This document shows positions 25,898 to 37,900 of a DNA stretch of 64,000 nucleotides, in pieces. The DNA lies in the NCBI RefSeq assembly GCF_901933205.1, contig NC_044574.1:43929609-43993608 (forward strand). Direction: 5' to 3'. Each line of letters opens with the position of its first letter. The stretch's first letter is position 1. The notes under the pieces were generated by a model. That model saw only the letters and a program-made list of their open reading frames with translations, made no database searches and was not told the origin of the DNA. Made by a program: the position numbers and the translations under genes. The stretch is from Camarhynchus parvulus (Eukaryota; Chordata; Aves; Passeriformes; Thraupidae).

Positions 25898-27999
25898 ATC
25901 CTTTAGCCCACAAAATTTGGAAAACAGCAAAAGTAACAAAAATTATTTGTAAAAGTAATATTTAAAACTGAAAACTGTAAGAATCTTTCTCTGAATAATT
26001 CTTCCCCCTTGACTGCCAGTTTATGGTCTTTTGAAATTATTTGATTTGCTGCTTTCATGTAGAGAATTCCATCTCATTTTTTAAAAGCAGTCTCAAAATT
26101 CCTAGTTCTGCATCAAGGCGATTTCCCATGGTTTCAGTAAGAAAGGTCCTTATTCATGGAAACAAATACTCTTTTATTTTAATTATCTTCATTCATCACA
26201 AAACCACTTTAGACTGTCATCATGCTGATATGCTAGGAGCCACAAGTAGTTGTAAAAAATGCAAGGAGAACCTGCATTTAGCTGGAGACGTTTCAGGAAG
26301 CCTGCAGACTCCTGATATGTCATTCTCCAGCTACACTAGAACTCATTGGGTCAGCTGAACACAAATGGAGATCAAATTATCAGATCTTGGCCCTCACCAA
26401 TGTCAGCTTCCTACACTGGCTGTATTGCTAACATCATTCGTCTATTCAACGAGACCCTTGCTATTTTTACTCAGAACAAAAATAATGTTGTCATGTCCAA
26501 GGCTACATTTTCCCCTTTGAAAATACTCTTTTTCATCCTTTGCATTTTTTAAAAATCTTTTGTCTGCATTCTTTTGTGGTCTGAGGCTCCTGTGTCTCAG
26601 CCAAACACTGATACATTCATTGCAGGCTTCAGCTGCTTTGCAGAGCCTAAATAGACACTGAGGCTACACGGGCGACTTCAATTAAGTAGTTCTATAGAAA
26701 TGACATTTTTTGTTGAAAAACAGTGTCTTTTTGCAGGGCCAAACAAAGTGGCAATTCCAAAGATGCAAATCAGAACAAAATACCTATAAAATAATAACCA
26801 CTAGGGCAACTAATTGTAAGCATTCAGCAGAGAGTACAAAGATCCATTTACCCAGTTATTTCCTTCTTTTATTCTATCATTGTGAAATTACAAGTATGTA
26901 CATTACAGCAAAGATGCATATGATAAAGTAAAATTTCAGTGAGAAATGTCCAGATTTTAATAACCAAAGTGCAGACTTTTTGAGACTGTAAAGTTCTTTT
27001 ACTTGGAGAAGTGTAGCTATGAAAATATACAAAAGCCTTTTATTCCTACGCACATGTATGCAGCAGATTCTCACTGAAGTAGAAGAATGCAATTATTTCT
27101 CCTTCATCCTGCTTGTAAGACACAAATACATAGTACTTCATGAAATGCCTTAGAGCAACATATATGCTGATGCTTTCCTCTCAACCACCTTAGACTACAG
27201 CAAGTTCTTTCCTTCTTTTTCAGTTCTTTTTTTTTTAATTCTACTTCTGCAACTGGCATCTATATGTACTTTCTCTTCTCATTTTGTTTATTTATAATTT
27301 CTATGGATTTATTTGCTGAAAAGTAAAAGAGGAGCTTGGTTCCTTGACTTTCTGAAGACAATTTCCCACATTTAATTCCTTCTGCACTTCAAATCATTTA
27401 GTCCAATTTATTCTCCCCTCCTCTTTGTTTCCTACTTCCCTTGGGCCCATCAAGCAAGCAGCAGAAGCCATTGTGTGTGTGTGTGTGTGTGTGTGTGTAT
27501 TCTGATCTGAGCCAAATGATCACAAATTACTGTCTGGCCTAAGCTATTATTAGACTTGCCAGCAACTGTGGCTCTTTTGATTATTTCAACAGCTGGTTTT
27601 GTAGCTTGTCTAAAGATGCAAAAGCACAGCTCTCTCCTCCCTGCAGAAACTGCTTACCCAGATAAAGGGCTGTGTCAGGATCTGCTCCAAGACTGCTAAG
27701 GTAGATATGCCATTGCTGATCAATCTACCTCCTGCAGACTTGTTAAAGCCTACCTCCCTTCCTAGGTACCTCTATTATTTACACACCTTTATCAGGTATC
27801 AAGCCAGTGATGTGTGGCATTTGACAAAAAAAAACTAAAGCTGTTTATCACTTGAAAATACCAGCATAAACTAGAAGTGAGTCAAAGCTCACAGACAGAG
27901 CATGGATGAATGCATCTGGCAAGCACTCACTAGGAAAGATTTACTTGCAAGAAATGGAGGCATTTAAAACCTAAAAACCACTTCCAAGATTGAATGCTT
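25898..27999. other. AT-rich spacer
   Basis: No gene is supported. The interval contains the TG repeat at 27472 and otherwise ordinary non-coding sequence. The longest frame (26041-26358, plus strand, about 105 codons) has no recognisable motif and no usable splice context. Confidence 0.55.
27472..27498 (+). repeat. (TG)13 microsatellite
   Basis: Perfect TG dinucleotide run of about 27 bases. A shorter TA/TG compound repeat lies at 34899-34930 and a (TG)8 at 47593-47609. These are ordinary vertebrate microsatellites, likely polymorphic. Confidence 0.95.
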
Positions 28000-28558
28000 A
28001 TGGCATTCCTCAGGGGTCCGTACTGGGACTCATGCTGTTTAACATCACTGATATGAACAGTGGCACCCAGTGAGTTTAGCAATGACAACAAGCTCTGTGG
28101 TGTGGTTGACAAGCTGGACGGCAGGGATGCCATCCAGATGGACCTGGACAGACTTGGGAGGTGGGCCTATGCAATCTCCTCAAGTTCAACAAGGCCAGGT
28201 GGGAGGTCCCACCTGGGTTGGGACAATCTCAAGCGCAAGCACAAGTGAAGAATGGAGCAAGACTACCCCTTGGGAGCAGGATGTGGGAGTGTTAGTGGAG
28301 AAGCCGGACAAATCTCAGCAATGCATGCTTGCAGCCCAGAAACCCAACCATCTGGGATGCATCAAAAGACAAATGGCCAACAGGTTGAGGAAGGTGATTC
28401 TCCCCCAGTACCATGCTCTGGTGAGACCCCACCTGGGATGCTGCATCAGGCTCTGGCATCCTCAGCACAAGAAAGACATGGACCTGTTAGAGAGCATCCA
28501 GAGGAGGGCCACATATATAACCCCAAGGCTGAAACTCCTCTCCTATGAAGACAGCTGA
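28000..28558 (+). pseudogene. Decayed CR1 reverse transcriptase, C-terminal part
   Basis: The first 560 bases of the CR1 copy are the remains of ORF2, the LINE endonuclease/reverse-transcriptase gene. In the frame that ends at 28558, residues such as 'VRPHLGCCIRLWHPQHKKD' and 'LLESIQRRAT' match the end of CR1-type reverse transcriptases, where the family has an RPHLEYC...KKDI..LE..QRRAT pattern. Upstream in the same interval the match moves between frames (the Q-G-S-V-L-G part lies in another frame), so indels have broken it. The catalytic YxDD region is not present in this truncated copy. It cannot make an active enzyme. Confidence 0.85.
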
Positions 28559-28940
28559 AAGAGCTGAGGTTGTTCATCCTGACAAAGAGCAGACTTTGGG
28601 AGGACCTCACTATGCCCTTCCAGTACTTTAAAGAGGCTTAAAGAAAGGAAGGACTTTTTACATGGGCAGATAGTGACAGGACAAGGGGGGATGGCTTTAA
28701 GCTGAAAGAGGTTGGGTTTCAATTAGATACTAGAAAGAAATTCTTTAATGAGAGGGTGAGGCACCACAGCAGGTTGTCCAGAGAGACTGTGAATGCTCCA
28801 TCTCTGCAAGTGTACAAGGCTGGATGGGGCTCTGAATAACCTGGTCTGAGGAAGCAAAGGTGTCCTTGCCCATGGCAGTTGGGTTGGAACTGGATGACTT
28901 TTAAGCTGCCTTCCAACCCAAACTGTTCTTTTGTTCCATT
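28000..28940 (+). mobile_element. CR1 element with coding remnant, plus strand
   Basis: This is the longest CR1 copy in the window. It begins inside the reverse-transcriptase gene ('tggcattcctcaggggtccg', a codon stretch typical of the PQGSVLGP motif region). It continues through 'gggatgccatccagatgga', 'cttgcagcccagaaacccaa', 'gagaccccacctgggatgct' and 'gaggagggccacatatataa'. It ends with the non-coding 3' region: 'gagctgaggttgttcatcct', 'gtgacaggacaaggggggat', 'cccatggcagttgggttgga' and 'ctgccttccaacccaaactg'. It is 5'-truncated and mutated, so it is a dead copy. Confidence 0.93.
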
Positions 28941-31030
28941 ACTGGTACACTGGCAGTGCGAGCATGCCTGCAGATAATTACCCTGAAGAATTCTATCTGC
29001 TAGTAAGCAACCTCCTTCTAGGGCGATTGAGCATTATTGAATATTTTTTGCAAAAATTTCAGAAATATGATTGAAGTATTTCATTGAATGCTGCCTTGCA
29101 TTTTAATTTTGTTTAAATGTTGTGACATTTTCATGTTTCCAGGAGTACTGATTGGGAATTGTTTCCAGTACTCTTTACAGTAATATGTTGGTTATTGCTA
29201 CCTGAATATTATATCCACATATGAATTGTATCTTAGTTTGATCTCTTCCTTTCTGGTGAAATCCATCTTCAAACAGTTACAGGCATTTTTTGAATGGCTC
29301 CTCTAGCTCTAAATACAGTCACTGTCCCATGTGCATTTCCAGCTGGCAGAGCTTGATATGTGGCCAAGTGGTTGCTTCAGGGACTTTATCACTTTCTATA
29401 ATTTGTTTATTGCACTTCCATTTTTAAATTGGACTTTCACGGTGATCGCTAAGGAACTCTTGATGACTGTCAATGTTAAACACCCATGATCACTCTATAC
29501 TGTATTATGTGATATTTTTGGGAATGTTTTCTTAGTAAAATCTACTCTGAAGCTACTCTGTTCAGCATGATTTTCTTAGGCCTAATTTTTTTTCCAAATG
29601 TATTTTTCAATTTTATGTGCATGGAAGCCTCTGTGTCAATTTCATCAACAGCAACAAAAAAAGGCTTAAATTAGTCTTTGAGGGCTCTTGAAATTCGGGT
29701 TATGTTCTACGGTTTATTTCTGGTTTTTCCTCCTTAGTAATTTTACATTATGCCAAGTTTCCTTTCTGGCAAATGGCAGTGAAACATATTGTATAAAAAA
29801 GAAGATATTTGAGAAATGAAAAGTGGATGGTCCTTGTTGTTCTTGTGGTTAGTGGAGTTTAGGAGCTGAATGCAGATGCTGCATTTTGGTTCCACAGTAG
29901 AGAACCAGAATACAAACGACATACAGTTTATTTACATGGGAGAGTCTTTTCTGTCTCTCACACATGCACACACCAACAGCATGTACCTGTGACAGCAGTG
30001 CTCTGCTGCAGAGTGTTGTATCTGTTCTAGATCATGTACAAGGCATGTTGATCTTGCACTGAAATTTGTAGGGTGATTTCCTTGGACTACCATGCACAGG
30101 TCATCCAAAGCATGAGGCTTTTGAGAACACATACCTGTATTGGAAGGTTTCATTTCTCTGTTATACACTCCTGCTGTACATTCAGTTTTATTCCTGGCCT
30201 TACATCTTTTTACAGTATAAAGCCTTATGTCCTTCAAAGAATAACTATTATACCACTTCAGCACTAAGAGCTGCAGTGGAAGAAAGCCTCTGCTAAGGAA
30301 CAATGATTGTAAAGTCAAGCACTGAAACACTAAAAAATGCACAATCATTTGTATTCATGTATTATATATTTTTCAGTTTTGTGATGACTTTTTTTTCAAC
30401 CTGTACAATATGCTTTATTCAATGTGAGCACAGAAGGTGCTCAGTGTGTCAGCACAGATACTGCTCAACATTAGGATTACTCACTATATAGTTCCACCTT
30501 CCTGCTCTAATTTGTGGTCATATACTTTATTGGTTTACTGTCCCTTATTCACTTGCTCTGAAGCTGAATTTATCTTCCTTACATCCTGTTTCAGTAGTAC
30601 CTACAATGGAATAATATGTAAAAACATTTATGATTAGGTTTTACAGCTACCATATGAATAATATAATTTCTATTAAGATATAGGCAACTGAGGGCCCAGG
30701 GAGTGGTGAAGAAATTAGACATAAAACTACGCAGGGTGTCTAACTTGAAACATGGCCATATTTTTCGTATCACTTCAGCGCTGTTAAGTGTGTACCTCCC
30801 TGGTTTCAAGTAAGTCCTAAGATAACTTCTCAAGTAGTTCAAACCACGGTATGAACTTGGGCCAAGACACACATCCTCCTAGCCGTGAACCACAACTGCT
30901 GCCGGTCACAAACCTGCCTGCCCCCAGCCCTCAGCCAGTATCGGGGCCACAGTCTGCTGCACCCACAATTCCCACAGATCCCGGGGCTCCCGACTTTCCG
31001 GCCACGCACAGCAACTGCCCTTTTCACCTG
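28941..31030. other. Spacer upstream of CpG island 2
   Basis: No gene is supported. Composition rises from AT-rich to GC-richer after about 30880 as the CpG island is approached. An open frame at 29932-30348 on the minus strand (about 138 codons) has no domain or splice support. Distal regulatory sequence for the gene starting at 31.8 kb may lie here but cannot be recognised by eye. Confidence 0.5.
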
Positions 31031-31327
31031 ACAGGATCACAGAATTGTCAGGAGCTCGTCTAGTTCAATTCCCCCCGCCAAGGCAGGGTCACCTAGAGCA
31101 GGTGACAAAGGAACGTGTCCAGGTGGGTTTTGAGCGTCTCCAGAGAGGGAGACTCCACGACTTCCCTGGGCAGCCTGTTCCAGTGCTCTGCCACTCTCAA
31201 CGTAAAGAAGTTCTTCCTCGCGTGGAGATGGAACTTTTTGTGTTTTAGTTTGTGGCCATTACTCCTTGTGCTGTCGCTGGGTACCACTGAAAAAGAGTCT
31301 GGCACCACCCTCCTCTTGGCATCTTCT
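31031..31327 (-). mobile_element. CR1 3' fragment abutting CpG island 2
   Basis: Reverse complement of a CR1 3' end, read on the plus strand as 'ggatcacagaattgtcagga', 'cgtctagttcaattcc', 'gagcaggtgacaaaggaacg', 'tccaggtgggttttgagcgt', 'cagcctgttccagtgctctg', 'gtaaagaagttcttcctcgc' and 'gtaccactgaaaaagagtct'. It ends where the dense CpG sequence begins. It keeps more CpG dinucleotides than the related copy at 23.4 kb (for example 'aacgtaaagaag', 'tcctcgcgtgg'), which fits protection from methylation near an active promoter. Confidence 0.92.
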
Positions 31328-31751
31328 TGCTCTCGTCACGAAGCGAGGCAGACCTCGCACCCTCTCGCCGCAAGCCCCTTCTCCCCTTTAGCAGGAGGCC
31401 GCCCTGGCTCGCACACCCCGCTCGCTGCCGGGCCTGGCTCACCGGCCATCCCCGCGGGTGCCCGGCGGAGCCGCCCGGCGGAGCGCGGCTGCCCAGCGGC
31501 GGCAGCCAGGTACCTCCCCCCGCCGCCGCCTCCTCCGCCCCCTTTTGTGGCGGTGCCAGGCGGCCGCCGGGTTTCCTGCTGACGCCGGAGAGCCGCGGAT
31601 GGGCAGGAAAGGCCGCCTCTCCTCCCGCCTCGCCCCGCCGGCAGCAGCGCGGAGCGGTCTCAGGGAGAAGAGCGGCGGAGAGGGCGCAGGTGCGGGGCGG
31701 GCCCGGCGGCCGCGAGGGCCGGGCGGCCGCGCCGACGAGAGAGCGCCGGTC

Positions 31752-31772
31752 ATGGCAGCCCCCGCTTCTTGA
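31752..31772 (+). other. Six-codon uORF abutting the main frame
   Basis: An ATG in strong context (G at -3, G at +4) opens a frame reading MAAPAS and then TGA at 31770-31772. The next base starts another ATG (31773) in the same frame, which runs on into the coding exon. In such an arrangement ribosomes that start at the uORF terminate next to the main start, so it may set translation output by leaky scanning or reinitiation. Whether the 5' UTR includes this point depends on the unknown transcription start. Confidence 0.6.
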
Positions 31773-31799
31773 ATGCTGCCGGCCGCCCCTCCGCCGCCG

Positions 31800-31890
31800 A
31801 TGGCCGAAGCCTGGAGGCTGGAGGAGGACGAGGAGGAGCTGCGGGAGCTCGGCAGGAGGCACCGGAGGGTCGCGCTGAGCTCGGCAGCAG
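31800..31890 (+). CDS. First coding exon, unidentified conserved-looking gene
   Basis: The exon encodes an N-terminus beginning MAEAWRLEEDEEELRELG and ending ...RRVALSSAA plus one base, with a consensus donor cag|gtgagc immediately after 31890. Composition is strongly acidic (residues 8-13), then basic (RRHRR, residues 19-23), suggesting a soluble charged head and no signal peptide. It leaves phase 1, with a single G to be joined to the next exon. I chose the ATG at 31800 because it has G at +4 and a GCCGCCG lead-in. The in-frame ATG at 31773 would add nine residues (MLPAAPPPP) but has poor context. The exon lies inside CpG island 2. I do not recognise the protein and give no symbol. Reading past the donor continues open only because of GC richness. 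Confidence 0.7.
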
Positions 31891-32126
31891 GTGAGCGGCG
31901 AGGGCGCGGCGGGCCGCGGCGTCGCTTCCTTTGGGCTGGCCCTGGCCCGCTCCCCGTGCCTGGATTCCTGTCGGGGGCAGGGCGGCATTGGCGGTGCCGC
32001 CCCGCGGTGTGCCGGCCCCGGCGGCCTCGCCCCTGGGCAGCTGGGTTCAGCTCAGGTGCATCCGAGCCGCAGGCGTGTGCCCGCGGGCCGCCCCCAGAGC
32101 CTGCTCCTGCTCCGAGCTCAGCGCAG

Positions 32127-32317
32127 TCATGCAGTGGCTTAAGTTAGAAGGGGACCTAAAGATCACCTGGCTCCAACTCCCCTGCCGTGGGCCAGGACGC
32201 CTTCAACTAGACCAGGTTGCTCAGATTCCCATCCAACCTGTCCTTGAGCACGTCCAGGGATAGGGCATCCAGCACTTGTCTGGGCAACCTGTTCCACTGT
32301 TTCACCACCCTGAAGCT
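32127..32317 (-). mobile_element. CR1 3' fragment just inside intron 1
   Basis: Reverse complement of a CR1 tail: 'ttagaaggggacctaaagat', 'cacctggctccaactcccct', 'ccgtgggccaggacgcc', 'ctagaccaggttgctcagat', 'tgtccttgagcacgtccagg' and 'caacctgttccactgtttca'. It lies about 235 bases after the exon 1 donor at the right border of CpG island 2. Its orientation is antisense to the gene. Confidence 0.9.
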
Positions 32318-34898
32318 AACATGGGCACGTGCTGACTAGCACAGACATGCCCAGGTGCACAGGGTGCTCCATCAGGAAATTAACTGCCCATTGTTTTCAA
32401 AGTACCCAGGTAGAGGAACATCTAGATAGCAAAGTTGTTCACATTTAGCCATTTCTGTGTAGATTTGGATAGCAGACCCCTGCAAAAAGGCAAGAACCAG
32501 TGCATATGCGAAGGAATGAAGCTGGGGAGTGATATTTGTCATTGCAGAGAGACCTGGACAACAACAAGCTTTTGTTTGAAATTATTAACTCAAGTGGACC
32601 CTGGCAGCAGCTGAAATTATTTAATTTGGACATCATTGTTAATTGAGGGTCAACATGCATGCCACTGTCCTGTCGTCACTGAGGTGTGAATACAGCAATT
32701 CTTCTTCTGTCAGTGTAAAAATCCGTTCTAGAATAAATCATTTTCATAAGGTCTGTTTCCAGGTAAAATCTCAGCCATGCTACATAGCTGAATTTCAGAT
32801 ATTCTGATTTTTAATAAACATGGTACAACTGTAACAATATAGCACCCTCTGCAATTCATGTGAGTTTGCATTCATTTGAGCAATGAGAAATTGAGCATCC
32901 CTTTTGTAGTTGATAAAAACACAGCAACATGAGGGATCCTAGAAGAAAACTTTCAACAGGCAGGCCCTGTGGCCTTCAGTGGCTCACATTATGTCAATGC
33001 CTGTCTGTGCAGGTGCAGGATTAGCAGGACCCTGTTGAAACCACTGTGGTTTGGCATGTCTGCAGGGTTTTGCCTTGTCTGGAGTAGAGTGCAGAAAATC
33101 AGTGTTGGTTCCTGTATGGTTTCCTCCACAGCAAAGCATTCGTGCTGCTGGTTATGATGTCTGTTTTCTAAAGGTGTTTCTTCTAGAAGTTTTTATTAGC
33201 AGAAAACATAGAATTGATTCTACAGTTTATATGTGTATATAACCTTTGCCACCTTCTTGTGGAACAAAGCTTGTTCCCAGAATTTGTCTTTGGCACAGTG
33301 CTATTAACCAGTAATGGAAGGTGTTTTTTCAATTTTTGCTAGTATTTTTTCCTGACAGCCACCCCTTGAAATGGGGCCAACACTGTTTGTTTACCTTACT
33401 GGTGTAAAGTATGTGTGAATGAATAGCATTCTGCTTGAGCTGTCTCGCCTTCTTTCCATCTGTTTGCACATCTCTAGCTGGAAAACACCACTGAGGCTCC
33501 CAGTGGAGTATTCTTAAGGCATCGTTGAAGAATATCATCCAAAGTAGATGAGTTTGCTGCTCTTCCCTTACCTGACCTTCATTTACCTAATTTTATTTAC
33601 AAACGTTTTGAAAATTAGTGGGGCTTTTTTACATGTAATGTGCGGTTACGCTGCCAAAATGGTAATACAAATAGGTGTTAAATAAGCCTGTGAGATATTT
33701 TGTTGTAGGGTTTAAAAAATGTAGTGGCATCTTAGCAGGCTGTCAATTTAAGTATTTCAGTCTGTTAAACTAGTTGTGAATGCAAGCAGCTAAAATTTCT
33801 GCTGTGTTCAGCCTGTGCATGGAAGTGCATGAGGGCAATTGATCACCTTTGTCCTGCTGGTGCGAGGCATGTGTGCTAGGTGGGAGCTGAAAGGTGAAAG
33901 TTCACAAGTGCTTCTGACTTCCTGAAGGCTCAGACTTGGTTAGCAGTGGTTTATTGGAGAGGCAGAGCACAGGAGGTTCTGCAATGAAGAAAAAGTATTT
34001 TCCCTTGAAGCCAGTCACAGTTGTGCTGCACCACGTACTGTAGGATGAAGCCAGCTAGACTAAACTAACAGAGGTGTGATCTCCTATTCCTATATCTAGA
34101 GGTGTGATCTCCTTTGGGCATGTGCACTTCTGCTGTCTTGTGTGTCAGCTCTGCTGCTCGTCCAGCCTGTTGGTGAGTGAAGTCGCTGGAGTTGTGGTTT
34201 GGTGGTAGCCTGGGCTGATGGACTGGGTGGCTGCCTCACTCAGAGCCCCTGTGCTTGCTAGAACCTGCACCAACCTGTTCTGGTGCATTGTCCAAGCAGA
34301 GGGATATTTTTCTCGTTCTCTTCAGTGCTTGGGAGTCTTCTGATTCAGCTCACTGTAATGGTTTTGGGTGAATGTTGAAGCTGGCACAAGGGAAAGAGTA
34401 GGAGCATGCAGCCAGAGGGAGGTAAGAGCCTGTGCCAGTCAGAAGTTAGTTTGGCTTAGATTGCTATGAAAGTGCAGCCTGAGAGCTGTTAGAGACCTAC
34501 TCATGGTTTGATTTTTTGGGTTTTTTAATTTGATTCACTGGAGGGTTGATTTGTTTGTTTTTTTGCTGTGTTGGGTTGGGGGCTTTTTTGGTGGTTTAAT
34601 GAGCTGAAGATGCTTGCTTAAGGAGTAGACTGCCAGAGCAGATCTTGGAGCAGGAAAAATTGGGGGAATGAGACAGGAAGAACCATTTGTGTCCATGGAG
34701 TAGTTGTAGATAGCTCAGTTGATGTGTCTGACTGTCTATGTCTCCGACACTGGATGCAATGGCATTATTTTCCCTGAATTCAAGAAGTTTTTATTTGGCA
34801 TGTTATGGAAAACCTGTGAGAAGATATATTAAATACAGCGATTTGAAAACTCTTCTAAAGAAACTATTTTCCTTTTAAGAAAATGCTGATTGAATTTT

Positions 34899-34930
34899 AT
34901 ATATATATGTGTGTGTGTGTGTCTGTGTGT
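34899..34930 (+). repeat. Compound (TA)5(TG)n microsatellite
   Basis: A run TATATATATA passes directly into TG dinucleotides with one TC interruption. It is a simple sequence in the putative intron, with no other features around it. Confidence 0.85.
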
Positions 34931-37900
34931 ATTGGTTTCTTAGGTTATAGGGAGGAGAACTACAACACATTCTTTAAAAATTGAGAACAATGAAAGTAGC
35001 TGCATAGGTTCATTAAAACTGAATCATCTGATCACCTGCTCTGGGAAAGGAAACCACTTTTGTTGGAAAGTTTTAGGGTTTTTAACTGCAATATAAATAA
35101 TGTGATCGATTTCTACCTCCCTTGTTGCTTATTTCTGTCACATGCATTATTGTTCTGGGAAGTTATACAGACCGCAGGATATTTACTAGGTTTTTTTTTT
35201 GTTTAGAATGTTAGTATTTTTACTTTGTTTGTTTTCAATAAACAAACTGACTTTTAAATAAATAAACCTTTTTTGTAAAATAAATAAACATTAACAAATT
35301 CCAAACAAATCAGAACAACCTCACTAAAATGCTATTTCTCCATGGACTTACAGGTTCTCTCCAGTCTAACCCTAAACCTTGATCTGGTGTGCTTTCCTAT
35401 TTTGACTGCCTTTTTATTCTGTAACTACTGACTAACGTGGACTTGCAGGAAAGTTTATAGTGAATGTAGTAAATTTTAGTTATGAACTACATTGGTTGAT
35501 TATTTGTCCTTACTGTCACATTAGAGCTGAGCACCACAATATTCTGCTATTATCTAAAGCACACAAGAAATTCTTAACACATTCAGTATCTGTATTATTT
35601 CACTTTGAATTCTGGCCAGTGTTCCCTGAGGAAGAATAGCCCATTATGGATGTGGCAGAAATCTCCTTACTTAAAAATAAAATGAAATTACCAAATATGG
35701 AAGCCAATAATGAAATTTATTTGAGCTGATAATGAAGACCTATGTGATTTTTACTTTAATGTAAAAATGTTAAAAGTACAGGTGGTCAAGGCTTTGGTTT
35801 AATTTACTATTACTCTGTTTTACTTATCACAAATGCTTGTCTGTGGTTTGCTCTCATACAGTGGCTGCAAATTTTGCACATGAGTTTAGCTGTGCTGATT
35901 TAAACATCTCTGTGTTGAGTTTTGGGGTTTTTTTCCCCTTCCCCTATTTCTGTTTCTCCATAATAGTTCAGATGTTTCCTGGAACTTTTTCAACTCTAGT
36001 GAGCAGTTTTAGATTATGGGTGAAATCATCTGGTTTTGGTTGGTTGATTGACTGAGTGCTTTGGGGTTTTTTATGCCAAAACAAGATTTAGTTCAGAGTT
36101 GGATCAATTCATTACACTCCCACAACTCCCACATCAAACTGGCACTGGCTTGTTTTTGAAGCTGAGAACAATGAGCTGTATCCAGTATAACAAATTAAGG
36201 TTGAATATTTTGCTGCTCAACATGCTGAGAGGTTGTGGGGGTATGTTTCAGTAGTGTGTCTGACAAAGTTCAGTGAACACTACTTTGCAGGCATCATGGA
36301 TTTTTACAGATAAATGAAGAATTTAATACAACAACGCTCAGCATTTGTTCCCATGTTAATGCAAAACTACATATTTGGCCTTAAGAAGTAAAGAATAAGA
36401 TGGTCTGAAATTGTTCGTTAAATTCTTGGATCTGAGGCTGTTTTGGTGCTGATGTCCTTTAGGGTTCACTGGATCATAACAAGGACAGCTCAAGCTTAGT
36501 CCTTCCCAGGAGGTGCCAATGACCCTGGAGCTCAGAGAAAGCATGATTAGGAAAGGGGTAATTCGAAGACTTAGTTGGTTAACTGACTCTTTTATTTGAG
36601 AAGTGGAAGGATCAGCATCTTGCAGAAGAGAAGTCAGCATTGTTCAGCTGGAAACTGAATTTGTTGCATGCCTGCATGTCTGCATGCCTGTGTCCTTCAG
36701 TGCTGATCTGGAAATTGTTCTTCTTGTCCATACCAAGTGTAACCATTTATCCTCATTTATTAAGAGGAGAGAAAAGAGTCTCCATCAAGTAGATAATTTG
36801 TTTTAAATAAATTCATACATCTACCTATGGTCTGCTAGTCTGCCCATGTGTACACAGGAAGCCCTTAAAAAGAGGACTAAGAGAAGCATTCAGAATAGGG
36901 GAGTGGGTGCCACTATTTTAATTATTTCTTTGTTTAGTCAGCTCACAAATTCTAGAAGTGGTGGAGTGGATGGCCAGCTGAACATTGCTTCCCTCTTTTC
37001 CCTGGGATTCAGTCTGTTTTGTTTTGATAGTCCCGATGCAGATTTAGGAGCTTCAGGTTTAATAACTGCTTCAGGCACCACCACAGTAAAACACTTAAGA
37101 TCCAAAGAGCACAAATAATGTAATTCTCCTGTAATAATCTCTGACTGATGCTGGTATGTTGTATCTTGGAAGTATTAAGAAGATTATATGATTAAGCATT
37201 TTTCACAACCCGTTGAAATTTCTACTATATTTCATAGTCTTTGACTGTAGTTTGTTTGAAGTAAATAGAAATACTAACTAAAGCTTTTATGGAAGTTAAA
37301 TAATATAGCCTGTACATGGAATTTCTCCAGCATATCTTGAGATTCAGGTTAGTGGCCAGAAAAAAACCTGCTTGCAGTTACTTGGCCCATAGTATAAACT
37401 GAACCCCAAAGAATGTTGTGCCCTCTGAAGAAACAATGCTTCTAAAAATGAAGGCTGGTCTTACAAAAATAAACTTCTGGTAGTCAGTGGGGTGATTTCT
37501 TAGCCAAGTAAACTGTAGAAGGACAAATAATAATAAGTATCATTATTGAGTGATTAAATGGACCTACTTCGTTCAGGTTAGAGCCAAAGCAAGGCACAGA
37601 AGTTTATAATTGCTTAAGGAGAGATGAGTTTGTAGCCAGAGAATAACCCACAGAACTGTGATTGCGCTAAGACCTTGCTGTTACCTGTGTTGTAAGCAAT
37701 CATTTCCTGTCAGGACAACAAATGATAAGTCTGGGATGTTGCATAAAGAATGGGGATAGACAGCAAAGCATAAAATGAGTCATAACCTCATTGCAAGAAG
37801 CTTTTACCAAAGTGGTTGATGTTTACAGATGGAAAAAAAAGTAATATTTTTAAATAAATTTGTTAATATTTTCTTTTGAGAGTATAGCCTTTGTTGTCCC

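Larger units (their letters stand above)
31330..32110 (+). promoter_or_regulatory. CpG island 2, promoter of the plus-strand gene
   Basis: A block of very GC- and CpG-rich sequence with GC boxes (GGGGCGGG at 31694-31701), bounded by CR1 copies on both sides. It contains the first coding exon at 31800-31890 and its donor site, which fixes the direction as plus. There is no clear TATA box, as usual for CpG-island promoters with dispersed starts. Long overlapping open frames on both strands here (up to about 247 codons on the minus strand) reflect the lack of AT-rich stop codons and are not evidence of further genes. A divergent minus-strand transcript is possible but not shown. Confidence 0.85.

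Noticed and set aside
25638..25939. Minus-strand frames encoding a repeating proline/serine/leucine pattern
   Set aside because: They are the direct translation of the GGGAA array. A period-five repeat without stops is open in every frame.
28070..28558. 162-codon plus-strand frame considered as a host gene
   Set aside because: Its C-terminal half matches CR1 reverse transcriptase and it continues directly into the CR1 3' region, so it is a decayed retroposon fragment.
31245..31988. Minus-strand open frame of about 247 codons across CpG island 2
   Set aside because: It begins in CpG-rich sequence and runs into the antisense of a CR1 copy. Its proline/arginine/alanine-rich composition and the many overlapping frames are what GC-rich DNA with few stops produces.
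34326..34419. Possible exon between ttctcttcag and gggag|gtaaga
   Set aside because: Joined to exon 1 the frame meets a stop after about 17 codons. The acceptor is average and nothing else supports it.
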